From Cupriavidus sp. P-10 (lineage in GTDB: Bacteria; Pseudomonadota; Gammaproteobacteria; Burkholderiales; Burkholderiaceae), in contig NZ_AP025171.1 of NCBI RefSeq assembly GCF_003402535.2, forward strand, positions 2,356,001-2,420,000: DNA of 64,000 bases, read 5' to 3'. The first letter of the stretch is position 1, and each line of letters opens with the position of its first letter. A program made the position numbers and the translations under genes. Below the pieces are notes generated by a model. It had not been told where the DNA came from and searched no databases. It saw nothing but the letters and a program-made list of their open reading frames with translations. Shown one piece after another: positions 43,812 to 53,292 of this stretch.

Positions 43812-45407
43812 TTACTCCGCGGCCATCGCCGGCTCGACGGAGCGCACCAGCCTGACCGGCGGCACCCGGTGCGCACACCAGACCCCCACCGCCGCGGCGA
43901 TCCCGGCCGCCAGCAGGCCAAGGTGGATCGCGCTGACCAGCGACATGCGCGCCTGCTCCAGCAGCAAGGCGCCATTGTGCCCGGCCTGGCCCAGCTCGCC
44001 GAGCAGTGCCAGTTGCGAGCCCTTGTCGATCAGCACCTGCGGATCGCCCATGCGCGCTGCCCACTGGCTTGCGCCGGCGGCGGCCATGGCGTGGTCGACG
44101 CCGCCGGTATAGCTGCGCGTGACCAGCGTACCCACGATCGCCGTACCGACCATGCCACCCACCATCCGCAACGATTGCAGCATCGCCGTGGCAATGCCAA
44201 GGTGCTCGCGCCCGGCGGTCTGCTGCGCGAACACCGTCAGGTTAGGCATGATGAAGCCCAGCCCGAATCCGCCCACCAGCATGATGGCGAGCAGCATCCC
44301 ATGCGGCATGGCACGCGTGGCCTGTGACAACGCCAGCGTAGCCAGCGCCAGCATGCCGAAGCCGGCATACAGCATCGCATTGGGCCGGCGGATGCGGGTG
44401 ATGACGCGGCCGTTGACGATGCTGCCGACCGTGATGCAGACCACCAGCGGCGTGATCAGCAACCCCGCTTCCTTCGGCGACAGGCCAAAGCCGCCCTGGA
44501 ACAGCAATGGCGCGTACAGCAGCAGCGCGAACATGGTGACGCCGGCGAACACCGACAGCTGGAACAGCGGCGCCAGGGCCGGGTTGCGGAACATCTCCAC
44601 CGGCAGGATCGGGTTGGCGCAGCGCTGCTCCCAGTGCCACAGCGCCACCATCGCGAGGGCCGACAGCACCAGCAGGCCAGAGGTATAGGCATCGAAGCCG
44701 CGCCCCGGCAGCAGTTCGACGCTCATCTGCATGGCGCCCAGGCCGACGGCGATCAGCAAGGCCCCGAGCCAGTCCACGCGCACCGGCCCGCTGTGCGCCT
44801 GCTGGCGCAGGTGCGGCAGGTAGCGCCAGGCAAACCACAAGCCCAGCACGCCGACCGGCAGGTTGACGTAGAACACCGCGCGCCAGCCGTACCACTCGGT
44901 CAGGATGCCGCCAAGCGACGGGCCGATGGCATTGGCGATGCCGAATGCCGCACTCAGCATCACCTGCCAGCGCAGCCGCACATGCGAATCGGGAAACAGG
45001 TCGGCAATGCACGCGAAGGCGGTGCCCACCAGCATGCCGCCACCGATGCCCTGCAGCGCCCGCGCCAGCACCAGGAACGGCATGCTGGTCGCAATCCCGC
45101 ACAGCGCCGACGCGACGGTGAACACCACGATCGACGCCAGCACAAAGGGCTTGCGGCCGTAATAGTCACCCAGCCGGCCGAAGATCGGCACGGTGATGAC
45201 CGAGGTCAGCAGGTACGCCGTGACCACCCAGGCGTAGTACTCGAATCCTTGCAGTTCCGCCACGACGGTCGGCAGCGCGGTACCGACCACGGTCTGGTCC
45301 AGCGCCACCAGCATCACCACGAATGACACGCCCAGCATGGCCAGCAAGGACTTGCGGAATGGCAGGATCTGGCCGGGGGCCTCACCGCTCTGTGGCTGGG
45401 GCGTCAT
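43812..45407 (-). CDS. DHA2-family MFS multidrug exporter (EmrB/QacA type)
   Basis: A 531-residue protein with about 14 membrane helices, the size and topology of DHA2 drug:H+ antiporters. Visible marks: VALDQTVVGTALPTVVAEL in helix 1, the motif-A text GRLGDYYGRKP, and the mid-membrane VGTAFACIADLFP. It would export drugs or toxic aromatics, perhaps detergents, using the proton gradient. No EmrA-type membrane fusion gene is next to it. It lies between a TetR gene upstream and a MarR gene downstream, both on the same strand. Confidence 0.93.
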   Translation of the reverse strand: MTPQPQSGEAPGQILPFRKSLLAMLGVSFVVMLVALDQTVVGTALPTVVAELQGFEYYAWVVTAYLLTSVITVPIFGRLGDYYGRKPFVLASIVVFTVASALCGIATSMPFLVLARALQGIGGGMLVGTAFACIADLFPDSHVRLRWQVMLSAAFGIANAIGPSLGGILTEWYGWRAVFYVNLPVGVLGLWFAWRYLPHLRQQAHSGPVRVDWLGALLIAVGLGAMQMSVELLPGRGFDAYTSGLLVLSALAMVALWHWEQRCANPILPVEMFRNPALAPLFQLSVFAGVTMFALLLYAPLLFQGGFGLSPKEAGLLITPLVVCITVGSIVNGRVITRIRRPNAMLYAGFGMLALATLALSQATRAMPHGMLLAIMLVGGFGLGFIMPNLTVFAQQTAGREHLGIATAMLQSLRMVGGMVGTAIVGTLVTRSYTGGVDHAMAAAGASQWAARMGDPQVLIDKGSQLALLGELGQAGHNGALLLEQARMSLVSAIHLGLLAAGIAAAVGVWCAHRVPPVRLVRSVEPAMAAE

Positions 45408-45421
45408 GTGATTGCTCGATC

Positions 45422-45443
45422 AATCGTTGTGATGTCAATGATT
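45422..45443. promoter_or_regulatory. Near-perfect inverted repeat before the DHA2 pump
   Basis: AATCGTTG (45422-45429) and CAATGATT (45436-45443) with one mismatch and a 6-base spacer, 15 bp upstream of the pump ATG. The 74-bp spacer between the TetR and pump genes also holds ATTG-CTCGAT-CAAT (45411-45424). Candidate operator for TetR or MarR. Confidence 0.5.
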
Positions 45444-45481
45444 ATAGGACACACATCGAAGACCGCCAGCCCTCAATGCGC

Positions 45482-46144
45482 TTATTCCGCGCCGAGATAC
45501 CAGTGGCGGAACATCTCACGCGCCGGCGCCAGGTAGCTGCCGATGGCCTCCTGCCGGCCATTGGCATACCAGTGGCAATAGCAGCCATGGAATACCGCCA
45601 GCAGTGCGCGCGCCGCCTCGGGGGGCAGCGGGCGCTCGGGCGTGCCAAGCGCCTCCACCAGCACCCGTACATGGCCATTCCACCCCTCGCGGATGTGCTC
45701 GCGCACGCTCTGCGGCGCATTGCCTGAAAACAGCAGCGCCAGCACGATCCCCTTGGTCTCCGGGTTGCGCGTGAAGTAGTCGGCCACGCGCTCGAACAGT
45801 TCATCAATGCGCTGCGACACGGTCAGGCCTTGCAGGTCGGCCGGGTCGAACTGCACCTCGATCTCCTGGAACAGGCTGATCGCGGCTTCTGCGAGCAGCA
45901 TCTCCTTGCTGCCGAAATGCCACAGCAGGCTGCTCTTGGCCACGCCCGCGTGCGTCGAGACCTGGTCCAGCGTGACTTCGCCATAGCCGTGCTCGGCGAT
46001 CAGGGCCTTGGTCAGGTCGATGACGCGCTGCCGCGTTTCGAGGCCGCGCCGGTATTTGGTCGTCCCGCCGCGCGACGGCGGTGTTTCCGGTGCGCTGCCG
46101 CTGGGGCGTTCGGCGCCCGTGGCACCTTTTTCTGATGAATGCAT
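45482..46144 (-). CDS. TetR-family transcription regulator
   Basis: A 220-residue protein. A 30-residue disordered N-terminus precedes the TetR helix-turn-helix (about 35-82: RQRVIDLTKALIAEHGYGEVTLDQVSTHAGVAKSSLLWHFGSKEMLL), followed by an all-helical ligand domain. It is divergent from the aldehyde dehydrogenase gene across 159 bp and 74 bp upstream of the DHA2 pump. It could control either the alkyl sulfate cluster, the pump, or both; the sequence alone cannot decide. Confidence 0.92.
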   Translation of the reverse strand: MHSSEKGATGAERPSGSAPETPPSRGGTTKYRRGLETRQRVIDLTKALIAEHGYGEVTLDQVSTHAGVAKSSLLWHFGSKEMLLAEAAISLFQEIEVQFDPADLQGLTVSQRIDELFERVADYFTRNPETKGIVLALLFSGNAPQSVREHIREGWNGHVRVLVEALGTPERPLPPEAARALLAVFHGCYCHWYANGRQEAIGSYLAPAREMFRHWYLGAE

Positions 46145-46303
46145 AGCTGCGTCGGCGCGGGGCCTGGAAAATGTTGAGCGTCGGCCATTTTCCTCTCGGT
46201 ATTTGCCCTAAAGGCGGCATGCCGTCCTTGACAGCCTACCATCGCCCTACCCAAACTTGAAATTGTACCGACCGTTCAGCACAAATTAAAGGGAATAACC
46301 GTC

Positions 46304-47809
46304 GTGGCGAATACAGGACAATTCGATAGCCCGCTGGCCCTGCTTACAAGGCAGCGGGCAGCCTTCATGGCATCGCCCTTTCCGTCGCTGGCCCAACGCC
46401 GAAGCGCATTGCAGCGGCTGCGCCAGGCGATCCGGGGCCACGCCCACCGGCTCGCCGCCGCCGCGGCCCGTGACTTCAGCGCGCGCGCCGATGCCGAGAC
46501 CCTGATGGTCGACGTGCTGCCGTCGGTGCTGCATATCAACCACCTGCTGCGCGGCCTGCGGCGCTGGATGAAGCCGTCGCGCCGGCACACCGAACTGCTG
46601 TTCCTCGGCAACGGCGCGCGCGTGATGTTCCAGCCCAAGGGTGTGGTCGGCATCGTGGTGCCGTGGAATTTCCCGGTCTACCTCGCGCTCGGTCCGCTGG
46701 CGACGGCGCTGGCTGCCGGCAACCGCTGCATGGTGAAGACCTCCGAATACGCGCCGCACACCTCGGCCGCGCTGCGCGCCCTGCTGGCCGAAGCCTTCGA
46801 TGAAGACGAAGTGGCCGTGGTCGAGGGCGATGCCACCGTGGCCCGCACCTTCACCAGCCTGCCGTTCGACCATATCGTCTTCACCGGTTCGCCTGAGGTG
46901 GGCCGCCATGTGATGCGGGCCGCCGCCGACAACCTGACGCCCGTGACGCTGGAACTGGGCGGCAAGTCGCCGGCGATCGTGTCGCGCAGCGCGGCGCTGG
47001 AAACGGCGGCCACGCGCATTGCCCACGGCAAGACCCTGAACGGCGGCCAGATCTGCGTCGCGCCGGACTACGCGCTGGTGCCGGAGGAACTGGCCACGGA
47101 TTTCGCCAACGCCGTGATCGCTGCTGCCGCCCGCATGCATCCACAGGGCAGCGACGACTACACCGCGGTCATCCACGACGCCGCGCTGGCACGCCAGCGT
47201 GCGCTGCTCGACGATGCCCGTGCGCTGGGCGCGCGGGTCCTCGCGGCCGCGATGCCGGCGGACGGACGGCGCCTGCCCCTGCACGTCGTGCTCGGCGTCA
47301 CGCCGCAGATGCGCCTGGCGCGCGAGGAAATCTTCGGGCCGATCCTGCCAGTGGTGACCTACCGCACCTTCGACGAGGCCATCGCCTGCGTACAGCGCGG
47401 CACGCGGCCGCTGGCGCTTTACTACTTCGGCCATGACAAGGCCGAGACCGGCCCGCTGCTGGAACGCACCCACGCCGGCGGCGTCACGCTAAACGACTGG
47501 GGCTGGCACGTAGTCAACCACGACCTGCCCTTTGGCGGCATCGGCACCTCCGGCATGGGCAATTACCACGGCGCCGAAGGTTTTCGCGAGCTGTCGCATG
47601 CCAAGGCGGTGTTCACCGAGCGCCGCTGGTTCCCGATCGGGCTGTTCCACCCACCCTATGGCGGCCTGATCCAGCGGCTCGCGCTGCGCCTGTTCCTGGG
47701 CACGCCGCATCCGACCGAGGCACCCACGCGCACCGCCGTCGGCACGCAAGCGGCATCGACCGCATCGACCGCATCGACCGCTTCCGCCGCTTCCACCAGC
47801 CGCGACTGA
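46304..47809 (+). CDS. Aldehyde dehydrogenase (coniferyl/fatty aldehyde type)
   Basis: A 501-residue protein from a GTG start at 46304 with AAAGGGA upstream. It has PWNFPVYLALGPLATALAAGNRCMVKTSE, catalytic Glu in LELGGKSPAI, catalytic Cys near residue 251 in GGQICVAPDY, and the C-terminal GGIGTSGMGNYHG, the pattern of the CalB/fatty aldehyde subgroup of about 480 residues. The last 20 residues are an A/S/T-rich repeat tail. In the cluster with an alcohol dehydrogenase and an alkylsulfatase its likely job is oxidation of a long-chain aldehyde to the acid with NAD(P). Coniferyl aldehyde is the alternative substrate. Confidence 0.9.
   Translation: MANTGQFDSPLALLTRQRAAFMASPFPSLAQRRSALQRLRQAIRGHAHRLAAAAARDFSARADAETLMVDVLPSVLHINHLLRGLRRWMKPSRRHTELLFLGNGARVMFQPKGVVGIVVPWNFPVYLALGPLATALAAGNRCMVKTSEYAPHTSAALRALLAEAFDEDEVAVVEGDATVARTFTSLPFDHIVFTGSPEVGRHVMRAAADNLTPVTLELGGKSPAIVSRSAALETAATRIAHGKTLNGGQICVAPDYALVPEELATDFANAVIAAAARMHPQGSDDYTAVIHDAALARQRALLDDARALGARVLAAAMPADGRRLPLHVVLGVTPQMRLAREEIFGPILPVVTYRTFDEAIACVQRGTRPLALYYFGHDKAETGPLLERTHAGGVTLNDWGWHVVNHDLPFGGIGTSGMGNYHGAEGFRELSHAKAVFTERRWFPIGLFHPPYGGLIQRLALRLFLGTPHPTEAPTRTAVGTQAASTASTASTASAASTSRD
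47752..47778. repeat. 9-bp tandem repeats at the 3' end of the aldehyde dehydrogenase gene
   Basis: GCATCGACC is repeated three times in frame, followed by two diverged copies (GCTTCCGCC, GCTTCCACC). They encode the A/S/T-rich tail. Confidence 0.8.
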
Positions 47810-47834
47810 CCCACCTTCCCTACCCCTGACTGCC

Positions 47835-49424
47835 ATGGAATTCGACTACGTGATCGTAGGCGCCGGATCGGCTGGCTGCGTGCTGGCGAACCGCCTCAGC
47901 GCCGACCCCGCCGTGCGCGTCTGCCTGATCGAGGCTGGCCCCACCGACCGCTCCCCGCTGATCCACACGCCGGCCGGCATCATCGGCATCCTGCCCACCC
48001 GCCACGTCAACTGGGCCTTCAAGACCGTGCCGCAGCCCGGCCTGGGCGGCCGCCCGGGCTACCAGCCGCGCGGCAAGACGCTGGGCGGCAGCAGCGCCAT
48101 CAACGCGATGATCTACATCCGCGGCCATCGCACCGACTTTGACGACTGGGCGGCACTGGGCAACGACGGCTGGTCCTACGACGAGGTGCTGCCGTGGTTC
48201 CGCCGCTCGGAAGACCACTTCGGGGGCGCCAGCGCCTACCACGGCGCCGGCGGCGAGCTGAGCGTCAGCGCGCTCGACGCGCACCCGGCCACGCACGCCT
48301 TCATCGAAGCCGGCCGCGCCGCCGGCCATGCCGTCAACACCGACTTCAACGGCGCCGACCAGGAAGGCGTGGGCCACTACCACGTCACCATCCGCAACGG
48401 ACGCCGCTGCAGCGCGTCGGTGGCCTTCCTCCACCCGTTGCGCGGCACGCGCGCCAACCTGACCGTGGTGACCGGCGCGCATGCCACCGGGCTGATCCTG
48501 CACGGCAATGAGGCCCGGGGCGTGAAGGTACGGATGAAGGGGCGCGAAGTCGAGCTGCTGGCACGCCGCGAGACCATCGTGTCGGCGGGCGCGTTCGGCT
48601 CGCCCCAGTTGCTGCTGCTGTCCGGCATCGGCGACGAGCCGGCGCTGCGCCCGCATGGCATTGCCGTGCACCATGCCCTGCCGGGCGTGGGCCAGGGACT
48701 GGTTGACCATCCGGACTACATCCTGCCGTACAAGACCCACGACACGTCGCTGATGGGACTGTCGCTGCGTGGCGCGGCCACCATGACCCGCGCCTTCTTC
48801 GAATACCGCCGCGGGCGCACCGGCGTGCTGGCCAGCAACTTCGGCGAGGCCGGCGCCTTCCTGCGCACCGACCGCGCGCTGGCCCGTCCCGATGTGCAGC
48901 TGCACTGGGTCACCGGCATCGTCGACGACCACAACCGCAAGCAGCATCTTGGCCACGGCATGAGCTGCCACGTCTGCGTGCTGCGCCCGAAGAGCCGCGG
49001 CTCGGTGGGGCTGGCCTCCGCCGACCCCATGGCGGCGCCGCGCATCGACCCAAATTTCCTCGGCCACGACGACGACGTCGACACGCTGCTCAAGGGCTAC
49101 AAGCTGTCGCGTGAAATCATGGCGGCGGCGCCGCTGTCGCGCTACGCCCCGCGCGAGTTGTACGTGAAGAACGTGCGCAGCGACGACGAGCTGATTGCCC
49201 TGCTGCGCCGGCGCACCGACAGCATCTACCACCCCGTCAGCACCTGCCGCATGGGCAATGACGAGATGGCCGTGGTCGACCAGCGCCTGCGCGTGCGCGG
49301 CATGGAGCGGCTGCGCGTGGTCGATGCCTCGATCATGCCGACGCTGGTCGGCGGCAACACCAATGCCCCGTCGATCATGATCGGCGAGAAGGGCGCGCAC
49401 ATGATCGCGCAAGACTGGCAGTGA
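47835..49424 (+). CDS. GMC-family FAD-dependent alcohol dehydrogenase (AlkJ-like)
   Basis: A 529-residue GMC oxidoreductase. The FAD dinucleotide fold is at the N-terminus (VIVGAGSAGCVLANRL, about 6-21), then the GMC signature GKTLGGSSAINAMIYIRG (about 79-96), the second signature with GAFGSPQLLLLSGIG (about 255-269), the catalytic His in HPVSTCRMG, and the C-terminal TNAPSIMIGEKGA. It oxidises an alcohol to an aldehyde and passes electrons to the respiratory chain. It starts 25 bases after the aldehyde dehydrogenase gene and its stop overlaps an upstream extension of the alkylsulfatase frame, so it is clearly in an operon. Confidence 0.92.
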   Translation: MEFDYVIVGAGSAGCVLANRLSADPAVRVCLIEAGPTDRSPLIHTPAGIIGILPTRHVNWAFKTVPQPGLGGRPGYQPRGKTLGGSSAINAMIYIRGHRTDFDDWAALGNDGWSYDEVLPWFRRSEDHFGGASAYHGAGGELSVSALDAHPATHAFIEAGRAAGHAVNTDFNGADQEGVGHYHVTIRNGRRCSASVAFLHPLRGTRANLTVVTGAHATGLILHGNEARGVKVRMKGREVELLARRETIVSAGAFGSPQLLLLSGIGDEPALRPHGIAVHHALPGVGQGLVDHPDYILPYKTHDTSLMGLSLRGAATMTRAFFEYRRGRTGVLASNFGEAGAFLRTDRALARPDVQLHWVTGIVDDHNRKQHLGHGMSCHVCVLRPKSRGSVGLASADPMAAPRIDPNFLGHDDDVDTLLKGYKLSREIMAAAPLSRYAPRELYVKNVRSDDELIALLRRRTDSIYHPVSTCRMGNDEMAVVDQRLRVRGMERLRVVDASIMPTLVGGNTNAPSIMIGEKGAHMIAQDWQ

Positions 49425-49468
49425 CGCCTGCCCTGCTGAACCACATAAAGAGCACCACTGGAGTCCCC

Positions 49469-51454
49469 ATGTTTCGCAAGTTCGCCGTGCCCGCCATCTC
49501 GATGGCCTGCGCCCTGTTGCTGCTGCCGCCCGCCGTTGCCGCCGAGCCGGCCACCCCGGCCGCCCCGGGCGATGCCACCGCCACCACGCGCCAGGCCAAT
49601 GCCGAGGTGCTGAAGCGCCTGCCCTTCTCCAATCGCCAGGACTTCGAGGACGCCCGCCGCGGCTTCATCGGCACCCTGGACACCGGCGAGATCCGCGATG
49701 CCAGCGGCCGCGTGATCTGGAACCTCGACGCCTACGCCTTCCTGAAGGACGACACCGCCCCGGCATCGGTCAACCCGAGCCTGTGGCGCCAGGCGCAGCT
49801 CAACCTGCACCACGGCCTGTTCCGCGTGACCGAGCGCATCTACCAGGTGCGCGGCTTCGACCTGTCCAACATGACGGTGGTGGAAGGCGACACCGGTCTC
49901 ATCATCATCGACCCGTTGCTCACCGCCGAAACCGCGCGCGCCGCGCTCGACCTGTACTACAAGCACCGTCCGAAGAAACCGGTCGTCGCGGTGATCTACA
50001 CCCATAGCCATGTCGACCACTTCGGCGGCGTCAAGGGCGTGGTCAGCGAAGACGACGTCAAGGCCGGCCGCGTCAGGATCGTCGCGCCCGAAGGCTTCAT
50101 GGAAGAGGCCGTCAGCGAAAACATCTACGCCGGCAATGCCATGAGCCGGCGCGCACAGTACATGTACGGCCCGCTATTGCCGAAGGGCCCGCGCGGGCAG
50201 GTCGATGCGGGGCTGGGCAAGACGGTGTCGCTCGGCACCGTCACGCTGATCCCGCCCACGGACCTGGTCGGCAAGACCGGCGAGACCCGCACCATCGACG
50301 GCGTGCAGATCGAGTTCCAGATGGCGCCCGGCAGCGAGGCGCCGGCCGAAATGCTGATGTACTTCCCGCAGTGGAAGGCCCTGTGCGCGGCCGAGGACGC
50401 CACCCACACGCTGCACAACCTCTACACCATCCGCGGCGCGCAGGTGCGCGACGCCAACCAGTGGTGGCGCGCCCTCGACGAGACCGCCGACCGCTACGGC
50501 CACCGCACCGAGGTCGTCTTTGCCCAGCACCACTGGCCGATGTGGGGCCAGCAAAACATCCTGGCGTACCTGGGCAAGCAGCGCGACGGCTACAAGTACA
50601 TCCACGACCAGTCGCTGCGGCTGGCCAACCAGGGGTACACCATGACCGAGATCGCGGAAATGGTGAAGCTGCCGCCGTCGCTGGCCAACCAGTGGGACCT
50701 GCGCGACTACTACGGCACCGTCAACCACAATGCCAAGGCGATCTACCAGCGCTATCTCGGCTGGTACAGCGGCAACCCCGCGGACCTGCACCCGCTGCCG
50801 CCCGAGCAGTCCGCGCAGCGCTATGTCCGCTTCATGGGCGGCGCGGACAGGGTGCTGGAGCAGGCGCGCGCCTCGTACGCGCAGGGCGACTACCGCTGGG
50901 TGGCCGAGGTGGTCAAGCACGTGGTGTTCGCCGATCCGTCGAACCACCCCGCGCGCAAGCTGCTGGCCGACGCGCTCGAGCAGATGGGCTACCAGGCCGA
51001 ATCCGCCGCCTGGCGCAGTGCCTACCTGGTGGGCGCGTACGAACTGCGCAACGGCGTACCGAAGACACAATCCACGCAGACCGCCAGTCCCGACATGGTC
51101 CGCGCGATGACCGACACCATGTTCCTGGACTTCCTCGCCGTGCGCCTGAACAGCGAACGCGCGGCCGGCAAGCAGGTGAAGATCAACTGGGTCCAGCCCG
51201 ACACCGGCAAGCGCTATGCGCTGTCCGTCGACAACTCGGTCTTCATGTACCGCGCCGAGCGCCAGCACCCCGACGCGCAGGTCACGCTGACCGCGCCGCG
51301 GGCCGTGCTGGTCGGCGCGCTGCTAGGCCAGACCACGCTGCAGGCGGCAACGGGCGCCGGACAAGCCAGGATCGACGGCGACCCCGCCGCGTTGCAGACG
51401 CTGTTCGGCATGCTCGACAAGTTCGATCCGCAATTCGAGATCGTGGCGCCGTGA
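49469..51454 (+). CDS. Alkylsulfatase (SdsA1/BDS1-like, metallo-beta-lactamase fold)
   Basis: About 661 residues from ATG 49469 (CTGGAGT upstream); a longer frame from 49421 is rejected. It has a Sec signal peptide (MFRKFAVPAISMACALLLLPPAVAA), a metallo-beta-lactamase domain with the binuclear zinc motif THSHVDH near residues 176-182, further ligands (AAEDATHTLHN), a helical dimerisation segment (about 390-520), and a C-terminal SCP2-like domain (about 550-660). SdsA1-type enzymes hydrolyse primary alkyl sulfates such as SDS to a fatty alcohol and sulfate in the periplasm. The two oxidoreductase genes upstream would take the alcohol on to an acid. Confidence 0.93.
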   Translation: MFRKFAVPAISMACALLLLPPAVAAEPATPAAPGDATATTRQANAEVLKRLPFSNRQDFEDARRGFIGTLDTGEIRDASGRVIWNLDAYAFLKDDTAPASVNPSLWRQAQLNLHHGLFRVTERIYQVRGFDLSNMTVVEGDTGLIIIDPLLTAETARAALDLYYKHRPKKPVVAVIYTHSHVDHFGGVKGVVSEDDVKAGRVRIVAPEGFMEEAVSENIYAGNAMSRRAQYMYGPLLPKGPRGQVDAGLGKTVSLGTVTLIPPTDLVGKTGETRTIDGVQIEFQMAPGSEAPAEMLMYFPQWKALCAAEDATHTLHNLYTIRGAQVRDANQWWRALDETADRYGHRTEVVFAQHHWPMWGQQNILAYLGKQRDGYKYIHDQSLRLANQGYTMTEIAEMVKLPPSLANQWDLRDYYGTVNHNAKAIYQRYLGWYSGNPADLHPLPPEQSAQRYVRFMGGADRVLEQARASYAQGDYRWVAEVVKHVVFADPSNHPARKLLADALEQMGYQAESAAWRSAYLVGAYELRNGVPKTQSTQTASPDMVRAMTDTMFLDFLAVRLNSERAAGKQVKINWVQPDTGKRYALSVDNSVFMYRAERQHPDAQVTLTAPRAVLVGALLGQTTLQAATGAGQARIDGDPAALQTLFGMLDKFDPQFEIVAP

Positions 51455-51549
51455 CGCCCGCCGGCGGCGCTGCAACTTTCCCGCGGCAGGCACTTGTTTT
51501 CCTCCGCCGCTGATCAAGGTCCAGTAGCGCTGCGGCCGGACCTCCAGCG

Positions 51550-53292
51550 CTAGACGTTCAGGCACGTCGCCGGCAAATCCCCGTACAGCGCCATCAGCGC
51601 GCTGGCAACGCCGTTGGTCCAGCCGAACCCGTCCTGCAGCGGATACTCGCCGCCTCCGCCACCCCTGGCCCGCGCACCGGTAGCCTCGATGCGGTATTTC
51701 TCCACCAGCTTGCATTCCTTGGCATAGACGCCGGCAACGGTGGCTAGCCAGCGCTGCGCGATGTCGCGTGCCAGGCCGTCGTGGCCGTAGCGAGACAGGC
51801 CGCGCACGGCGAGCCATTGCAGCGGGGCCCAGCCGTTGGGGTGGTCCCACTGCTGGCCGGAGGTGAGTTCGGTGGTGGCCAGGCCGCCGGAATCCATCAG
51901 GCGTGCTGCCACCGCGCGGGCCACGTCGGCGGCCTCTTCCGCGCGGGCAAGACCGAGGTATAGCGGCATCATCGTGGCCGCGGTCAGGCATGGCCGCTGC
52001 GATCCGCGGCACCAGTCGTAGTCGACGAAGATGCCGGCGGCGTCATCCCAGAGGTATTGCCGGATGGCGGCTTCGCGCCGGCGCGCGGCAGCGAGGAAGC
52101 GATCGGCATCGGCATCGCCGGCCTGGTCGCACAATGCGGCGAGACGCGTTTCCAGGTGCCACAGCAAGGCGTTGAGGTCGACCGGCAGGACCGCGGTGGT
52201 GCGGATGGTCGCCAGATCCGCCAGTTGCCCCGCCAGCGGCAGGTCGAGCCAGCGGGAACTGAAGTCCCAGCCCGATTCGGCGGCGGCGCGCAGGTCGCGG
52301 AACACCAGGTGGTGCGGGCGGCCGCTGCGCCCGGCGGTCTGCACGTCTTCCAGGAAGGCTTCCTCGCGCGGGCACGGCCGGTCGTCCCAGTAGCGGTTGA
52401 GCACTGCGCCGTCGGGCATGCGGAGCGCGCGCCGGTGCGCGCAGCCCGGCCGCAGGGCCTGGGCGCCATCCATCCAGAAGTCGTACTCGCGCCGCAGCTG
52501 CGGCAGGAAGTCGCGCGCGCTGGCGACCTGTTCGTGCTCGAGCAGGTCGACCATCAGCGCGAACACCGGCGGCTGCGAGCGGCTCAGGTAGTAGTTGCGC
52601 GTGCCGTTGGGCACCAGCCCGTAGGTGTCGATCAGGTAGGCGAAGTTGCGCGCCATTTCCAGCAGCAGGTCGCCGCGCCCGCTCGCGGCCAGCCCGACCA
52701 TGGTGAAGTAGGAATCCCAGTAGTACAGCTCGCCGAAGCGCCCGCCCGGCACCACGTAGCGATGCGGCAGCGGCAGCAGCGACGACATCGGCGGATGCGC
52801 GACCGGCTCGCGCGTCAGCACCGGCCACAGGCCGTCGATGTGTTCGCGCAGCGTGTTGGCCGGGTCGGAGACATAGTGGCTGTCCGGCACCACCGCGCGC
52901 GTGAAGTGCGCCTGCACGAAGTCGGCCAGGCAGAAGCCAGGCGCGGCGCGTGTTTCGCGATAGTGCGTGACGATCCATTCGGGGTCGCAGCCGGGAATGC
53001 AGTCCGGGAAGGTCTTGCTGTCGGCAAACAGGCCGCTGTGCTGGACGTCGACGAACAGCTCGCCGTAGCGCACGGCCGGCGACAGCGTATCGGCCTGCGG
53101 ACAGCTCGACAGTGCATGCGGCTGCGGGCATTCGCGATGCGCGGCCAGCGGCGGATGGGCCACCGCGTGGACCTTGGCCGGCGCGGTGACGGCGCCAGGG
53201 ACTGCGCCGGCGCCATCGGGCGTGGCCGGGTCCGTGCGCGGCACCGTGTAGGCGCCCGCGCTGCCGGCGCGGCGGTCGTCACTGCTGCGCAT
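51550..53292 (-). CDS. treA: Trehalase (glycoside hydrolase family 37)
   Basis: About 580 residues from ATG 53292. Both trehalase signatures are present: PGGRFGELYYWDSY near residue 180 and QWDHPNGWAP near residue 477, plus the GGGGGEYPLQDGFGWTNG region near the C-terminus. It cleaves trehalose to two glucose. No clear signal peptide is seen in the first 60 residues, which are A/P/D-rich, so localisation is uncertain. The ATG overlaps the stop of a short-chain dehydrogenase remnant (ATGCGCAGCAGTGA) and has no ribosome site of its own, so translation may depend on coupling. A longer frame to 53358 also exists. Confidence 0.9.
   Translation of the reverse strand: MRSSDDRRAGSAGAYTVPRTDPATPDGAGAVPGAVTAPAKVHAVAHPPLAAHRECPQPHALSSCPQADTLSPAVRYGELFVDVQHSGLFADSKTFPDCIPGCDPEWIVTHYRETRAAPGFCLADFVQAHFTRAVVPDSHYVSDPANTLREHIDGLWPVLTREPVAHPPMSSLLPLPHRYVVPGGRFGELYYWDSYFTMVGLAASGRGDLLLEMARNFAYLIDTYGLVPNGTRNYYLSRSQPPVFALMVDLLEHEQVASARDFLPQLRREYDFWMDGAQALRPGCAHRRALRMPDGAVLNRYWDDRPCPREEAFLEDVQTAGRSGRPHHLVFRDLRAAAESGWDFSSRWLDLPLAGQLADLATIRTTAVLPVDLNALLWHLETRLAALCDQAGDADADRFLAAARRREAAIRQYLWDDAAGIFVDYDWCRGSQRPCLTAATMMPLYLGLARAEEAADVARAVAARLMDSGGLATTELTSGQQWDHPNGWAPLQWLAVRGLSRYGHDGLARDIAQRWLATVAGVYAKECKLVEKYRIEATGARARGGGGGEYPLQDGFGWTNGVASALMALYGDLPATCLNV

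Noticed and set aside
47820..49412. A 530-residue minus-strand frame opposite the GMC dehydrogenase
   Set aside because: Antisense shadow of a gene with complete FAD and GMC signatures.
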